64,000 bases of DNA from an uncultured Bacilli bacterium. GTDB lineage: Bacteria > Bacillota_I > Bacilli_A > RF39 > UBA660. Both the position numbers and the translations under genes were made by a program. The notes beneath the pieces were generated by a model. The model worked only from the letters and a program-made list of their open reading frames with translations. It made no database searches and was not told where the DNA came from. This document shows positions 1 through 8,556 of this stretch, piece by piece. Position 1 is the first letter of the stretch, and every line of letters begins with the position of its first letter. The stretch is taken from assembly GCA_934183185.1 (NCBI GenBank), contig CAKPSO010000005.1, forward strand, positions 1 to 64,000. The letters run 5' to 3'.

Positions 1-171
1 GAAAAGAAAAGAGCTAGAGCTGCTGGATTAAGAGAAGGACGTGAAGAAGGACGTGAAGAAGAACGTAAAGAAATAGCCCAAGCTATGCTAAAAGATATCC
101 AAGATTATGAACTTATTTCCAAATATACCGGATTATCAATCGATGATATAAAAAACTTAGCCAATAATTAG
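1..171 (+). CDS. C-terminal end of an Rpn-family PD-(D/E)XK nuclease ('transposase'), cut by window edge
   Basis: The window opens inside a reading frame encoding 56 residues before a TAG stop. The tail is charged (repeated GREEGREEE) and then reads EIAQAMLKDIQ...LISKYTGLSIDDIKNL. The intact gene at 27380-28234 ends in a closely similar way (EIAQAMLNERL...LISRTTGLSVEEI), so this is the C-terminus of a paralogue of that Rpn-type nuclease. Rpn proteins are recombination-promoting nucleases, often annotated as PD-(D/E)XK transposases. The catalytic domain lies outside the window, so integrity cannot be judged. A good terminator follows. Confidence 0.75.
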   Translation, partial: EKKRARAAGLREGREEGREEERKEIAQAMLKDIQDYELISKYTGLSIDDIKNLANN

Positions 172-203
172 TATTATTTAATTTTTAATATTAGAATAAG
201 CTG

Positions 204-237
204 AAGCTGAGACTAAATTATTAGTCTTGGCTTTTTA
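204..237 (+). terminator. Rho-independent terminator after the Rpn gene
   Basis: A 13-bp stem (204-216 with 221-233, two G-T pairs) with a 4-base loop is followed by a run of T. It sits 33 bases past the stop of the partial nuclease gene. Confidence 0.8.
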
Positions 238-325
238 TCTATTTAATAAAAATTAAGTATAGTTTTTTTAAAAAAATTAATACTATAAATGAACTACTTC
301 TAATACAATGAAGTAGGTGGTTGTG

Positions 326-547
326 ATGTGGAGGGTATTTTTCTTTTTACTAGGATTTGGATTAATGGTAATAGGTTTTACTTACATGATAGCATATCTT
401 AATTTATTGTCTATTGGATACTCTTTTTCTAATTATATCCATTTTATTATTAATAGAATTGAATGTTTATTTGGCTTTATTGGCTTAGTTGTCGTTAGTA
501 TAATTATTTTAACTAGTGGGAGGTCAAATCATGATTTATATTTATGA
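326..547 (+). CDS. small membrane protein, unknown function
   Basis: This is a 73-residue hydrophobic protein. The ATG at 326 is preferred over a GTG at 317 because AGGTGG (315-320) lies at the right distance from it. Two membrane segments are visible, at roughly residues 3-25 and 47-65, separated by a short loop, with a short polar C-terminus. The gene overlaps the start of the next gene by 17 bases, so the two are probably co-translated. No family is recognised. Stop placement and RBS make it a credible gene, although a spurious call cannot be excluded. Confidence 0.5.
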   Translation: MWRVFFFLLGFGLMVIGFTYMIAYLNLLSIGYSFSNYIHFIINRIECLFGFIGLVVVSIIILTSGRSNHDLYL

Positions 548-1184
548 TATTTTGCTTAATTTTAGTGATGCGATTTTATATGAGTTTTATGAATGGAATA
601 CTAGTGATCATATTGATAATATGAAGAGAATAAAGCTAGCTAAAATTAGTAAAAAAGATTTTGATTTATTCTTAAATTATAAAATAAAAATAGATAGTGA
701 TTTTTTACTTAAGATATTTAAGACCTGTGAGGTTTACTTAAATAAAGGTATAGAAGTTTTAGATTACTGTGTTTTATTTTCTGATGGAGTTAGAGTATTA
801 GCTATGGAATTTAATAAGAATGGTATTAGTGAATGTAAAAGTAAATTATTACTTGATGAAGAAGAAGAAATAGCTTCCTTAGCTACTAATTTAGAGTTTA
901 CTGAGATAAAATTTGAATTAATAAAAGAAGATGTTATGAATCGTTTCTTAACACGTAAAGAGATTAAAATGCGTAAATATCTAATTAACGAAATTAAAGA
1001 TTCATATCGTAATAAGAATTTAAATAAACTTAAATTTTTATATACAGAATATTTTGATGACAATGAATCTAACCCAGAAGTTATGGTTAATTCACTAATA
1101 GATAGTATGACTAATGATTTAGATGATAAGCATATAAACTTATATAATTTATTATGCTTATCTCATAAGAAAAAACAAGTATGA
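531..1184 (+). CDS. DUF3603-like cytoplasmic protein
   Basis: A protein of 217 residues starting at the ATG at 531, with GGGAGG at 518-523; a GTG at 516 in the same frame has no suitable site. The opening (MIYIYDILLNF...FYEWNTSD) and the central acidic stretch resemble the DUF3603 family of Bacillus, whose function is unknown. No signal or membrane segment is seen. The last codons form the left arm of a terminator shared with trpS on the other strand, so the two genes end head-on with no gap. The family call rests on recalled similarity of the N-terminus and is moderately sure. Confidence 0.6.
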   Translation: MIYIYDILLNFSDAILYEFYEWNTSDHIDNMKRIKLAKISKKDFDLFLNYKIKIDSDFLLKIFKTCEVYLNKGIEVLDYCVLFSDGVRVLAMEFNKNGISECKSKLLLDEEEEIASLATNLEFTEIKFELIKEDVMNRFLTRKEIKMRKYLINEIKDSYRNKNLNKLKFLYTEYFDDNESNPEVMVNSLIDSMTNDLDDKHINLYNLLCLSHKKKQV

Positions 1185-1212
1185 TTAATAATCTATCTTC
1201 ATACTTGTTTTT
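1171..1212. terminator. bidirectional terminator embedded in two convergent gene ends
   Basis: A perfect 14-bp inverted repeat (1171-1184 with 1199-1212) has A-rich and T-rich flanks on both sides. The left arm is the last codons of the upstream gene and the right arm lies in the end of trpS, so one hairpin serves both strands and also encodes both C-termini. Confidence 0.8.
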
Positions 1213-2186
1213 ACTTTTTTCATAGTTTCTTCAGCTATTTTTTTGGCTTCTTTAGTGCCATGTTTTAATATTTTCTTTACTTCATCAGGATTTTCTTCAT
1301 ATTTATGTCTTCTTTCTCTGATTGGAGTAAGTATTTTTTCTAACTCTTGAATTAATTCTTTTTTACATTGAACACATCCACGAGTTCCCTTTTTACATTC
1401 ACTACATACATTTTCTAAATTAGGATTATCTACTAATTTATGATAATAGTAAACCATACAAATATCAGGATTGGCAGGATCATCTTTCTTAATCTTATTA
1501 GGATCAGTTATTGCGCTCATTACTTTATTTTTAACAGTTTCACTATCATCAGTTAAATATAGGGCATTTCCTAAACTCTTACCCATTTTTTCTTTTCCAT
1601 CAAGTCCTTTAATACGTGGAGTTTTACTTAATAATGGTTCCGGTTCCTCAAGAGTAGTTCCATAAATATTATTGAATTTACGTACTATTTCACGACACTG
1701 TTCAATTAATGGTAATTGATCTTCTCCAACAGGCACAAGTGTTCCATTAATAGAAGTAATATCAGCAGCTTGACTAACAGGATAACCAACAAAACCATAA
1801 GTTACGCCTTCACCATCTTTACCAAATAGTGACTTTTTTTGAGCTATTTCACTCTTTACTGTTGGATTACGATATAATCTAGACATAGTAACTAAATTAG
1901 AATAAAAAACTGTTAGTTCAGCAATTTCAGGTATTTGAGATTGAATAAATATATTTACTTTTTCTGGATCGATTCCAGCTGATAATAAATCTAAAGTAAT
2001 TTCTCTTACATTAGTTCTTACTTTTTCTGGATTATTAAAATTATCAGTTAAAGCTTGAACATCAGCTATTTCTAAGAAAAAATTATATTTACCTTGAAGA
2101 TTAATCCAATTCTTTACAGCACCATATAAATGTCCAAAATGTAAATTACCAGTAGGACGTATTCCAGTTAAAATAGTTTTTTCCAT
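1185..2186 (-). CDS. trpS: tryptophanyl-tRNA synthetase
   Basis: Class I tryptophanyl-tRNA synthetase of 333 residues, close to the usual bacterial length. It charges tRNA-Trp in the cytoplasm. The nucleotide-binding signature TGNLHFGHL is at residues 12-20 and the KMSKS loop, read as KMGKS, at 200-204. A cysteine cluster is present at C243, C261, C264, C271 and C274. The C264-x6-C271-x2-C274 part matches the spacing of the [4Fe-4S] site described for Thermotoga maritima TrpRS, whose further cysteine is 22 residues upstream (here C243, with 20 residues between). An RBS (AGGAAG) precedes the ATG. The gene is transcribed alone, convergent with its neighbour. Confidence 0.95.
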   Translation of the reverse strand: MEKTILTGIRPTGNLHFGHLYGAVKNWINLQGKYNFFLEIADVQALTDNFNNPEKVRTNVREITLDLLSAGIDPEKVNIFIQSQIPEIAELTVFYSNLVTMSRLYRNPTVKSEIAQKKSLFGKDGEGVTYGFVGYPVSQAADITSINGTLVPVGEDQLPLIEQCREIVRKFNNIYGTTLEEPEPLLSKTPRIKGLDGKEKMGKSLGNALYLTDDSETVKNKVMSAITDPNKIKKDDPANPDICMVYYYHKLVDNPNLENVCSECKKGTRGCVQCKKELIQELEKILTPIRERRHKYEENPDEVKKILKHGTKEAKKIAEETMKKVKTSMKIDY

Positions 2187-2279
2187 GTTATCACTTCCTG
2201 GTTTTTATTTTATCATATTTTTAATAATTTTGTATAAAAAATGTTTTTTAGTAAATGATATTATTGAAGGAGGATAAAT

Positions 2280-2828
2280 ATGAAGCAAGTAAAAAAAATA
2301 TTTGTTGGTATAATGGTACTTTTTTTAGCAGTTGGTTGTGGTAATATGATGAATACTCCTACTAAGAAAGTAGAGGAATTCTTAAGTAAATATCAAACTC
2401 AGGATGAGAAAGTATTAGCTCAATTAGATGAAGTTATTGATAGTAGCGGTACTATGACTAAAGATCAAAAAGATAAATATCGAGATTTGATGAAAAAACA
2501 GTATCAGAATTTAAGTTATAAGATAAAAGATGAGACTATAGATGGTAATAATGCTACAGTACAAGTAGAAATTGAAGTATATGATTATGCATCTTCTATA
2601 TCTGAATCAGAAACATATCTTACTACTAATAAAGAGGAATTTATTAAGGAAGATACTAAAGAAGTAGATGATGAAAAATTTATGGATTATAAGTTAAAAC
2701 AATTATCTTTAGTAAAAGATAAAGTAAAGTATACCATTAATTTTACGCTTACTAAAACTGATGATAAGTGGATTCTTGATGATATTACTGAAATAGATCG
2801 TCAAAAGTTACATGGTTTATATTCATAA
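2280..2828 (+). CDS. predicted lipoprotein, unknown function
   Basis: A 182-residue protein with a classical lipoprotein signal: a basic start, a hydrophobic core and the lipobox LAVGC (Cys20). It is expected to be lipid-anchored on the outer face of the membrane. The mature part is charged, repeatedly mixing acidic and Lys residues, and ends in TIN..LTKTDDKWILDDI, a pattern common in NTF2-like or DUF4878-like extracytoplasmic domains; that comparison is tentative. An excellent RBS (AAGGAGG) lies just upstream, and a small terminator follows at 2831-2854, so it appears to be its own transcription unit. Confidence 0.65.
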   Translation: MKQVKKIFVGIMVLFLAVGCGNMMNTPTKKVEEFLSKYQTQDEKVLAQLDEVIDSSGTMTKDQKDKYRDLMKKQYQNLSYKIKDETIDGNNATVQVEIEVYDYASSISESETYLTTNKEEFIKEDTKEVDDEKFMDYKLKQLSLVKDKVKYTINFTLTKTDDKWILDDITEIDRQKLHGLYS

Positions 2829-2830
2829 TA

Positions 2831-2854
2831 GGGGACTAATTTAGTTCCTTTTTT
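2831..2854 (+). terminator. terminator after lipoprotein gene
   Basis: A 7-bp stem (2832-2838 with 2842-2848, one G-T pair) and a very short loop are followed by six T residues, immediately after the lipoprotein stop. Confidence 0.6.
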
Positions 2855-2878
2855 CATATGCTTTTATAGGTGATAGCT

Positions 2879-3952
2879 TTGAGAAAAATTTTAGTCTTAT
2901 TATTAATTTTAATATTAATTCCATCTCCAGTTTATGGAATAAGTGTTAGTAGTCGTAGTGCCTGTTTAATGGATAGTGATTCTGGTAGAGTCTTATATGC
3001 TAAGGATAAGGATAATCCTAGACTTATAGCTTCTATTACTAAGATAATGACAGCTATTATAGCTATAGAATCAGGTAGACTTGATGAAGAAGTAACTGTT
3101 GGGGAAGAAGTGCTTACTATGTATGGTTCTAACATTTATATTGAACTTGGAGAAAAGATGAAGTTACTTGATATGGTATATGGATTAATGATGAGAAGTG
3201 GTAATGATGCAGCTATCGTAATAGCTACTTTTATTGGTGGTAATGAAGAAAACTTTGTGAAGATGATGAATGAAAAAGCTCAGGCTATTGGAATGACAAA
3301 TACAGTTTTTAATAATTCTCATGGTTTAGATGAAGTAACACAGAATAAATCAACAGCTTATGATATGGCATTACTATCTAGTTATGCTTCTCATAATGAA
3401 ATTTATATGAAAATAGTTGGAACTAAAAAATATAGTGTACAGAGTGATAGAAAGAGTTATTTATGGCATAATCGCAATAAATTATTAACTAGTTATAGCT
3501 ATGCTACTGGTGGTAAGACTGGTTATACTCCTAGTGCTGGTAGGACTTTAGTAACAAATGCTAGTAAAAATAATTTGAACCTAACAGTAGTTACTTTAAA
3601 TGATGGTAATGAATATCAAACTCATGAAGAATTATATGAATATGCTTTTTCTAAATATCAAAATTACGTTATTCTTAATCCTAAAAAGTTTAAGATAGAT
3701 GATGCTTATTATCCAGATAAAGTCTATATCCTTAATCAATTTACTTATCCGTTAACAGAAGAAGAAAAGGATCAGGTAAAAGTATTAGTTAAGTTAACTA
3801 AATTAAATCAGTACCGTGATAAGGATCAAGTTGGAGTAGTTATAGTAAAACTAGGAGATAAAGAAATATATAGTGAGAAAGTATATGTTAAAGTAGAAAG
3901 TACGAAGAAGAAAAATATATTTTCTAGGATTTGGTCGTGGTTATTTGATTAA
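2879..3952 (+). CDS. dacB: D-alanyl-D-alanine carboxypeptidase (sporulation type, DacB/DacF)
   Basis: A serine-type penicillin-binding protein that trims the terminal D-Ala of peptidoglycan stem peptides. I choose the TTG at 2879, spaced from AGGTGAT (2868-2874), over the GTG at 2870. With that start there is a signal peptide (residues 1-20), S52-I-T-K55 (acylation serine and lysine), S107-G-N109, and K213-T-G215. A C-terminal domain and a basic, Trp-containing tail probably contact the membrane. It is followed directly by spmA and spmB, as with dacB in Bacillus, where the three genes shape the spore cortex. The spmA start overlaps its 3' end. Confidence 0.92.
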   Translation: MRKILVLLLILILIPSPVYGISVSSRSACLMDSDSGRVLYAKDKDNPRLIASITKIMTAIIAIESGRLDEEVTVGEEVLTMYGSNIYIELGEKMKLLDMVYGLMMRSGNDAAIVIATFIGGNEENFVKMMNEKAQAIGMTNTVFNNSHGLDEVTQNKSTAYDMALLSSYASHNEIYMKIVGTKKYSVQSDRKSYLWHNRNKLLTSYSYATGGKTGYTPSAGRTLVTNASKNNLNLTVVTLNDGNEYQTHEELYEYAFSKYQNYVILNPKKFKIDDAYYPDKVYILNQFTYPLTEEEKDQVKVLVKLTKLNQYRDKDQVGVVIVKLGDKEIYSEKVYVKVESTKKKNIFSRIWSWLFD

Positions 3953-4526
3953 TAAGATATGGGGTAGTTTTATTATAATTGGGATAGTATATGCTATTAT
4001 AATGGGTAATGTAGGTGGTATTAATAAAGAAATTATAGAGTGTGGTGATAGTAGTTTAAAACTATTTATTAGTATGTTTCCACTTATGATTTTATGGAGC
4101 GGAATTATGAATATAGCTAAGAGTGCTGGTATACTTGATTTTTTAGCTAAATGTATGATGCCTGTTTTTAAAATTATATTTCCAGATTTAAAAAAAGATA
4201 ATAAGGCTTTAGGATATATTGCTTCTAATTTAACTATTAACATGTTAGGCATACATAATGCTTCAACTCCTTTTGGATTAAAAGCAATGAAGTGTTTACA
4301 GGAAGAAAATCCTGATAAAAAGACTGCTACTCGTAGTATGATTACATTTTTAGTATTAAATACTAGTGGAGTTACATTAATAGCTACTGATATATTATCT
4401 ATTAGAAGTTCTATGGGTAGTAGTAATCCAGCTGAGTTATTAGGAATAACTATTATAGCTACTATTATAAATACAACTTTAGCTCTTTTGATGGATAGAT
4501 TTTTATGGAGAGTGTCTAGAAAATGA
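3945..4526 (+). CDS. spmA: spore maturation protein A
   Basis: A 193-residue integral membrane protein of the nucleoside-recognition (Gate) superfamily. SpmA with SpmB is needed for spore core dehydration in Bacillus. The frame starts with TTG at 3945, eight bases inside the dacB end, with GTGG just upstream. Several membrane spans are visible, and the conserved stretch NMLGIHNASTPFGLKAM lies near residues 101-117. It ends in an ATGA overlap with spmB. Translational coupling across dacB-spmA-spmB is therefore likely. Confidence 0.92.
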   Translation: MINKIWGSFIIIGIVYAIIMGNVGGINKEIIECGDSSLKLFISMFPLMILWSGIMNIAKSAGILDFLAKCMMPVFKIIFPDLKKDNKALGYIASNLTINMLGIHNASTPFGLKAMKCLQEENPDKKTATRSMITFLVLNTSGVTLIATDILSIRSSMGSSNPAELLGITIIATIINTTLALLMDRFLWRVSRK

Positions 4527-5050
4527 TAACTAATATTAGTAATTATTTTATACCTTTGATTGTGTTAGTAATTATTATTATAGCTATGAAGAAGAAGGTA
4601 GCTGTATTTGATGAATTCGTTATAGGAGCAGGTGAAGGTATTAAGTTAGCTATTAGTATTTTTCCATGTTTGATTGCAATGATATTTGGAATAAATATTT
4701 TACTTAGAAGTAATATTTTAGATCAGGTATTATCTTTATTTAAACCAATACTTGATTTTATTCATCTGCCAGCACCTATTTTGCCTATGGCTATTATTAG
4801 ACCAATATCAGGTAATGCTAGTTTTGCGGTTATGATTGATATTATGAAAACATATGGGGTTGATTCATATATAGGTAGAATTGTATCTGTTATGCAAGGG
4901 GCTACGGACACTACTATTTACGTTATTTCATTGTACTTTGGAAGTATTGGGATTAAAAATATTAGATATGCATTGAAAGCTGGATTGTTTGCGGATTTAG
5001 TTACTTTAATTGTTAGTATTATGTTAGTTAGTATTGTGTTTGGAAGATGA
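4523..5050 (+). CDS. spmB: spore maturation protein B
   Basis: A 175-residue membrane protein, the partner of SpmA and related to it in fold. The ATG overlaps the spmA stop (ATGA at 4523-4526). The conserved region RPISGNASFAVM, followed by GATDTTIYVI.LYFGSIGIK, is visible in the second half. Five or so hydrophobic spans fill the protein. The stop is TGA, useful evidence that the standard code is in use. The order dacB-spmA-spmB-rluB matches Bacillus. Confidence 0.93.
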   Translation: MITNISNYFIPLIVLVIIIIAMKKKVAVFDEFVIGAGEGIKLAISIFPCLIAMIFGINILLRSNILDQVLSLFKPILDFIHLPAPILPMAIIRPISGNASFAVMIDIMKTYGVDSYIGRIVSVMQGATDTTIYVISLYFGSIGIKNIRYALKAGLFADLVTLIVSIMLVSIVFGR

Positions 5051-5065
5051 TTTTTAAAATAAAAA

Positions 5066-5094
5066 TTGCTTTTTCTATGAAATAAAGTTATAAT
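5066..5094 (+). promoter_or_regulatory. sigma-A-type promoter for rluB
   Basis: TTGCTT (5066-5071) and TATAAT (5089-5094) are separated by 17 bases, about 35 bases ahead of the rluB start codon. Confidence 0.6.
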
Positions 5095-5128
5095 CTAAGC
5101 AATGTAAAAAATGTCTGGAGGTAGACTT

Positions 5129-5872
5129 ATGGAACGTATACAAAAGGTTATAGCTAATAGTGGGGTTTGTTCACGTAGAAAAGCTGAAGAATTAATTAAA
5201 GCTGGTAGGGTAACTGTTGATGGTAATATAGCTAGAATTGGTACTTCTGTTAGTGAAAAGAATTTAATAGAAATTGATGATATTAAGGTAGAACAACAGG
5301 ACAAAGTATATTATTTACTTAATAAACCTCGTGGAGTAGTTACTACTACTAGTGATGATAAGAATCGTAAGACTGTATTAGATCTTATTACTACTGATAA
5401 AAGAATTTATCCAGTTGGTAGATTAGATTATGATACTACTGGAGCTTTATTACTTACTAACGATGGAGAGTTTGCTAATTTAATGATGCACCCTAAAAAT
5501 GAGGTTGATAAAGTATATATAGCTAAACTAGATAGAATTATTAAGTCAGATGAAGTAAAGAAATTAAAACAGGGTGTATTGATAGATGATAATGTTTTAG
5601 TAAAGGCTTCTAGGGTAAAGGTTCGTAAGATAGATTATAACAATGAGAATTGTTTGGTAGAAATTACGATTCATGAAGGTAAGAATCATCAGGTTAAGAA
5701 GATGTTTGAATCACTTGGTATTAGAGTTGATAAATTGAAAAGAGAAAGAATTGCTTTTTTAGATGTATTACATTTAAATTCAGGTGAATATAGAGAACTA
5801 AATAAAAAAGAAGTTCATCAGCTATATGCTTTGGCTTCTACTAATAATAAAGGGAAAAAAAGTTCACGTTAG
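5129..5872 (+). CDS. rluB: 23S rRNA pseudouridine synthase, RluB-type
   Basis: A 247-residue enzyme that isomerises a uridine in 23S rRNA. The ATG at 5129 is chosen because TGGAGG (5115-5120) is well spaced from it; an upstream ATG at 5111 overlaps that site. An S4 RNA-binding domain occupies residues 1-60 (MERIQKVIANSG.CSRRKAEELI), and the synthase motif GRLDYDTTGALLLTNDGE starts at 97, giving catalytic Asp100. It follows dacB-spmA-spmB as in Bacillus but has its own promoter. Its last codons form part of the terminator shared with the ferredoxin gene. Confidence 0.93.
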   Translation: MERIQKVIANSGVCSRRKAEELIKAGRVTVDGNIARIGTSVSEKNLIEIDDIKVEQQDKVYYLLNKPRGVVTTTSDDKNRKTVLDLITTDKRIYPVGRLDYDTTGALLLTNDGEFANLMMHPKNEVDKVYIAKLDRIIKSDEVKKLKQGVLIDDNVLVKASRVKVRKIDYNNENCLVEITIHEGKNHQVKKMFESLGIRVDKLKRERIAFLDVLHLNSGEYRELNKKEVHQLYALASTNNKGKKSSR

Positions 5873-5888
5873 TTATGAACTTTTTTTT
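5855..5888. terminator. bidirectional terminator between rluB and ferredoxin
   Basis: A stem of about 12 bp (5855-5866 with 5876-5887) has an A run on the left and a T run on the right. It overlaps the 3' end of rluB and touches the stop of the ferredoxin gene on the minus strand. Confidence 0.75.
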
Positions 5889-6090
5889 ATTTCTCAGTTT
5901 CAATAGCTCCTACAGGACAACTTTCAGAAGCATCCTTTACACTATCAATATCACTTTCATTAATTATATTGTCTGTTATTTCTTTTTTTACTTCAGCTAG
6001 ACCATCAGCACCAATTTTAAATACATTATCAGCTATAACAGTACAAGCACCACAACCAATACATACATCTTTTTTAACAAATGCTTTCAT
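5887..6090 (-). CDS. fer: [4Fe-4S] ferredoxin
   Basis: A 67-residue single-cluster ferredoxin, an electron carrier in the cytoplasm. Cluster ligands are C10-x2-C13-x2-C16 and the distant C58 followed by Pro, as in the Bacillus Fer type. The length fits the family. A GGAGGA site lies just upstream of the ATG. It is a monocistronic gene, convergent with rluB. Confidence 0.93.
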   Translation of the reverse strand: MKAFVKKDVCIGCGACTVIADNVFKIGADGLAEVKKEITDNIINESDIDSVKDASESCPVGAIETEK

Positions 6091-6217
6091 AATTTCCTCC
6101 TTGTATCTTTATTATAACTTAAAAAAAATAAATCTACAATTATTTAAATATAAAATTTTTATTTCTTTACTCTTTATTTTATGCTATGATATTGGTATAT
6201 AGAATAGAGGTGGATGT

Positions 6218-7063
6218 ATGGTAAGCAGAATGGAACGTTATAATGATAACTCTTCTAGTAATAATAGTCGTTTGTCCAAAAATAGGGAACTTTATGAAAA
6301 TTTGTATACAAGTTCTAGTTATGCTGAGTTTACTGATATTAATTCTAGTAACGTTATTGATTTAAGTAGTGATGTATCTCATAAGATTGGTAAGAGAGAA
6401 GAATATCAGAAAAGAAAAGACATGTCTACTTTTGATGAAGATGATGATTATCAAATACCTAAAGTCACATCATATCAGACTAATCCTACTTCAACACCTA
6501 GTTTTAAAAACTATGATATTAATTCAATTTTGGATCATGCTAAAAAGAGTCGTGTAGAAGTAGATGATTTAGAGAAAAAAAGAAAACTTCGTACAACTGA
6601 ATATAATATTTTAGCTGATCTTACAGAAGAGAAGTTAAAAGAACATAAAGAGAAGAAAAGACAGGTTTTATCTGAACGAGAAAAGGATGAATTAGAAGAA
6701 TTAGTTAATACTATTACCTCAAATACTATGCGTCAAGAAATAGATGCTGAACTATTTAAAGATTTGATGCCTACTGACAAAGATGAAACTGTTGTTTCCT
6801 CAAATTTAAAACAACAAATAGAATTAGCTAGCACTGATACTATTACTACAGATAGTATGGAAGAGTCAGATACTGCTAAACTTGATCCATCATTTTTTAC
6901 TAAATCAATGGACTTATCAGGAGAAGACTTAGTATCTGATGAAGAATTAGATGATTCATTTAAAGATGATAATAATAAATCTAGATTATTAAAAATAATA
7001 GTAGCTATTTTAGTAATAGTAATTATAATAGCTATTGTCTTTATTATTTACCAAGTATTATAA
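6218..7063 (+). CDS. acidic tail-anchored protein, unknown function
   Basis: A 281-residue protein with a low-complexity, Ser/Asn/Asp-rich N-terminal half, a charged helix-forming centre (about residues 120-165), and a single C-terminal hydrophobic segment (about 258-281, LLKIIVAILVIVIIIAIVF) ending the protein. This is the layout of a tail-anchored cytoplasmic protein. The RBS AGAGGTGG precedes the ATG at 6218, with an alternative ATG at 6230. I recognise no family. Its style (long disordered acidic region) resembles the N-terminal part of the AAA+ gene at 32350. Confidence 0.55.
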   Translation: MVSRMERYNDNSSSNNSRLSKNRELYENLYTSSSYAEFTDINSSNVIDLSSDVSHKIGKREEYQKRKDMSTFDEDDDYQIPKVTSYQTNPTSTPSFKNYDINSILDHAKKSRVEVDDLEKKRKLRTTEYNILADLTEEKLKEHKEKKRQVLSEREKDELEELVNTITSNTMRQEIDAELFKDLMPTDKDETVVSSNLKQQIELASTDTITTDSMEESDTAKLDPSFFTKSMDLSGEDLVSDEELDDSFKDDNNKSRLLKIIVAILVIVIIIAIVFIIYQVL

Positions 7064-7114
7064 AATATGGTAGTTAAACTTTTTCTTTTTCATATATTTT
7101 ATTAGGTGATACCT

Positions 7115-7885
7115 ATGAGAACTAGAAGAGTACACTTTAGGAGAAAAAGAATTAGTCGAATAAAAAAGAAAAATTTATTTTTTATTTTATTATTAGTAAC
7201 TATAATTAGTATTTTTTCATTACTATTTTATATTAGTAAGAAGATTGAACCAATATTACTTGAAACAGCTGAACTTGAAGTTAATAAGTTTTCTACTATT
7301 ATAGTGAATAAGGCTATTTCTCAGGTACTTGAGGATAAAATTAATGCTAATAACATTTTTGAAATGTCTAAAAACAAAAATGATGAGATACAAACTATAG
7401 ATTTTAATCCAGTGATAGTAAATCAAATTTTAAGTGTTGCAACTACAGTAGTACAAAGTAATTTAAAACTTTTAGAGAGTGGTGAATTAGAATCCATTGG
7501 AGTTTATGATATGGATCTTTCTAAAAACAGAATAAATGATTTAGAAAAGGGAATTATTATGCGTATTCCTATGGGAGTTGTGTCTAATAATAGCTTATTT
7601 TCTAACTTGGGTCCTAAGATACCGATAAGATTGCATTATCTTGGGGATGTTAATAGTAATATTACTACTAATATAACTCAGTATGGTATTAATAATGCTA
7701 TGATAGAAGTAGGAATTCATATAGAAATGACAGCTCAAATTATTTTGCCATTAATGACTAAGAAGAAAGTACTTGACTATAATATCCCAGTCGTTATTAA
7801 GATTGTGCAAGGAATAGTACCAAGTTATTATGGAAATGGATTACTAAAAGATTCAGCTATTTATTCACTTCCATTTAGTAATTAA
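7115..7885 (+). CDS. yunB: sporulation protein YunB
   Basis: A 256-residue membrane-bound protein of the YunB family, a sigma-E-dependent sporulation protein in Bacillus with unclear biochemical role. The ATG at 7115 follows AGGTGAT (7104-7110); a GTG at 7106 inside that site is not the start. There is a basic N-terminus, then one membrane segment (about residues 19-41), followed by the conserved run IEPILLETAELEVNKFST and INKAI-type helices, with the rest outside the membrane. The neighbouring yutD, yutH-like and yutI genes belong to the same Bacillus chromosome neighbourhood. Confidence 0.85.
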   Translation: MRTRRVHFRRKRISRIKKKNLFFILLLVTIISIFSLLFYISKKIEPILLETAELEVNKFSTIIVNKAISQVLEDKINANNIFEMSKNKNDEIQTIDFNPVIVNQILSVATTVVQSNLKLLESGELESIGVYDMDLSKNRINDLEKGIIMRIPMGVVSNNSLFSNLGPKIPIRLHYLGDVNSNITTNITQYGINNAMIEVGIHIEMTAQIILPLMTKKKVLDYNIPVVIKIVQGIVPSYYGNGLLKDSAIYSLPFSN

Positions 7886-7905
7886 AAGAAGGATGAGGTA
7901 AAAAT

Positions 7906-8181
7906 ATGGAAACAATTAAATTAGGAAATAATGAATATGAAATTATTAATAATTATAAAGATGGTTATGACGAAGAATTAGTAGTTGAAAAATATACTGA
8001 TTATTTTGAACCATTTGATTATATATTTGGTGATTTTTCATATGATAAGTTACGTCTAAAGGGATTTTATGAATCAAATAATAGTAACGTTCAAGTATTT
8101 AATGATATTAAAAATATGGAAGATTATATAAAAAACTACTGTTCTTATGAATGCCGTTACTTTTTATTAAAAAAAATCTAA
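7906..8181 (+). CDS. yutD: YutD-like protein
   Basis: A 91-residue cytoplasmic protein. The pattern FDYIFGDFSYDKLRLKGFY...YCSYECRYFLLKK corresponds to the YutD family (DYIVGDWG..QLRLKGF...EYCNFGCAYFVLKK in Bacillus); family function is unknown. GAAGGATGAGG precedes the ATG. It lies 20 bases after yunB and probably shares its transcript. Two cysteines near the C-terminus are conserved in the family as I recall it. Confidence 0.8.
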   Translation: METIKLGNNEYEIINNYKDGYDEELVVEKYTDYFEPFDYIFGDFSYDKLRLKGFYESNNSNVQVFNDIKNMEDYIKNYCSYECRYFLLKKI

Positions 8182-8198
8182 AAAGTCAATAAAAATAG

Positions 8199-8226
8199 TT
8201 GAATTATATGTAAAATATGGTAAAAT
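8199..8226 (+). promoter_or_regulatory. putative promoter for the DUF1292 gene
   Basis: TTGAAT (8199-8204) and TAAAAT (8221-8226), 16 bases apart, lie 30 bases ahead of the next start codon. The match is fair rather than strong. Confidence 0.4.
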
Positions 8227-8255
8227 GATATATAGATAATAAAGGAGGATAAAAA

Positions 8256-8537
8256 ATGTCAGAAGTTAAATCAAAAGATTCTAAAAAGAATATGTCTATC
8301 GTACTAGAAGATGGTACTGTTGATACAGTTGAACTATTATTTGCTTTTGAGTTCAATGATACAAAAAAGGAATATGCTGTATATACAAAAAATGAAAAGG
8401 ATGAAAGTGGAAATATAACTATTTATGTTTCATCAGTTATTCGCGATGGCGATGATATAAAACTTGGTAGTGTTGAAACTGATGAAGATTGGTCTAAGAT
8501 TAAAGATGTTTTAAGAGAACTTTCAAAGAATCAATAA
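8256..8537 (+). CDS. DUF1292 family protein (YrzB-like)
   Basis: A 93-residue acidic protein. The sequence NMSIVLEDGTVDTVELLFAFEF followed by Y.VYT and the closing D.DW..I..VL is typical of DUF1292, a widespread small Firmicutes family of unknown function. A strong RBS (AAAGGAGGA) lies before the ATG at 8256. It is spaced 19 bases from the following coiled-coil gene, so the two are probably co-transcribed. Confidence 0.85.
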   Translation: MSEVKSKDSKKNMSIVLEDGTVDTVELLFAFEFNDTKKEYAVYTKNEKDESGNITIYVSSVIRDGDDIKLGSVETDEDWSKIKDVLRELSKNQ

Positions 8538-8556
8538 ATAGAAAGGTGATAGTTTT

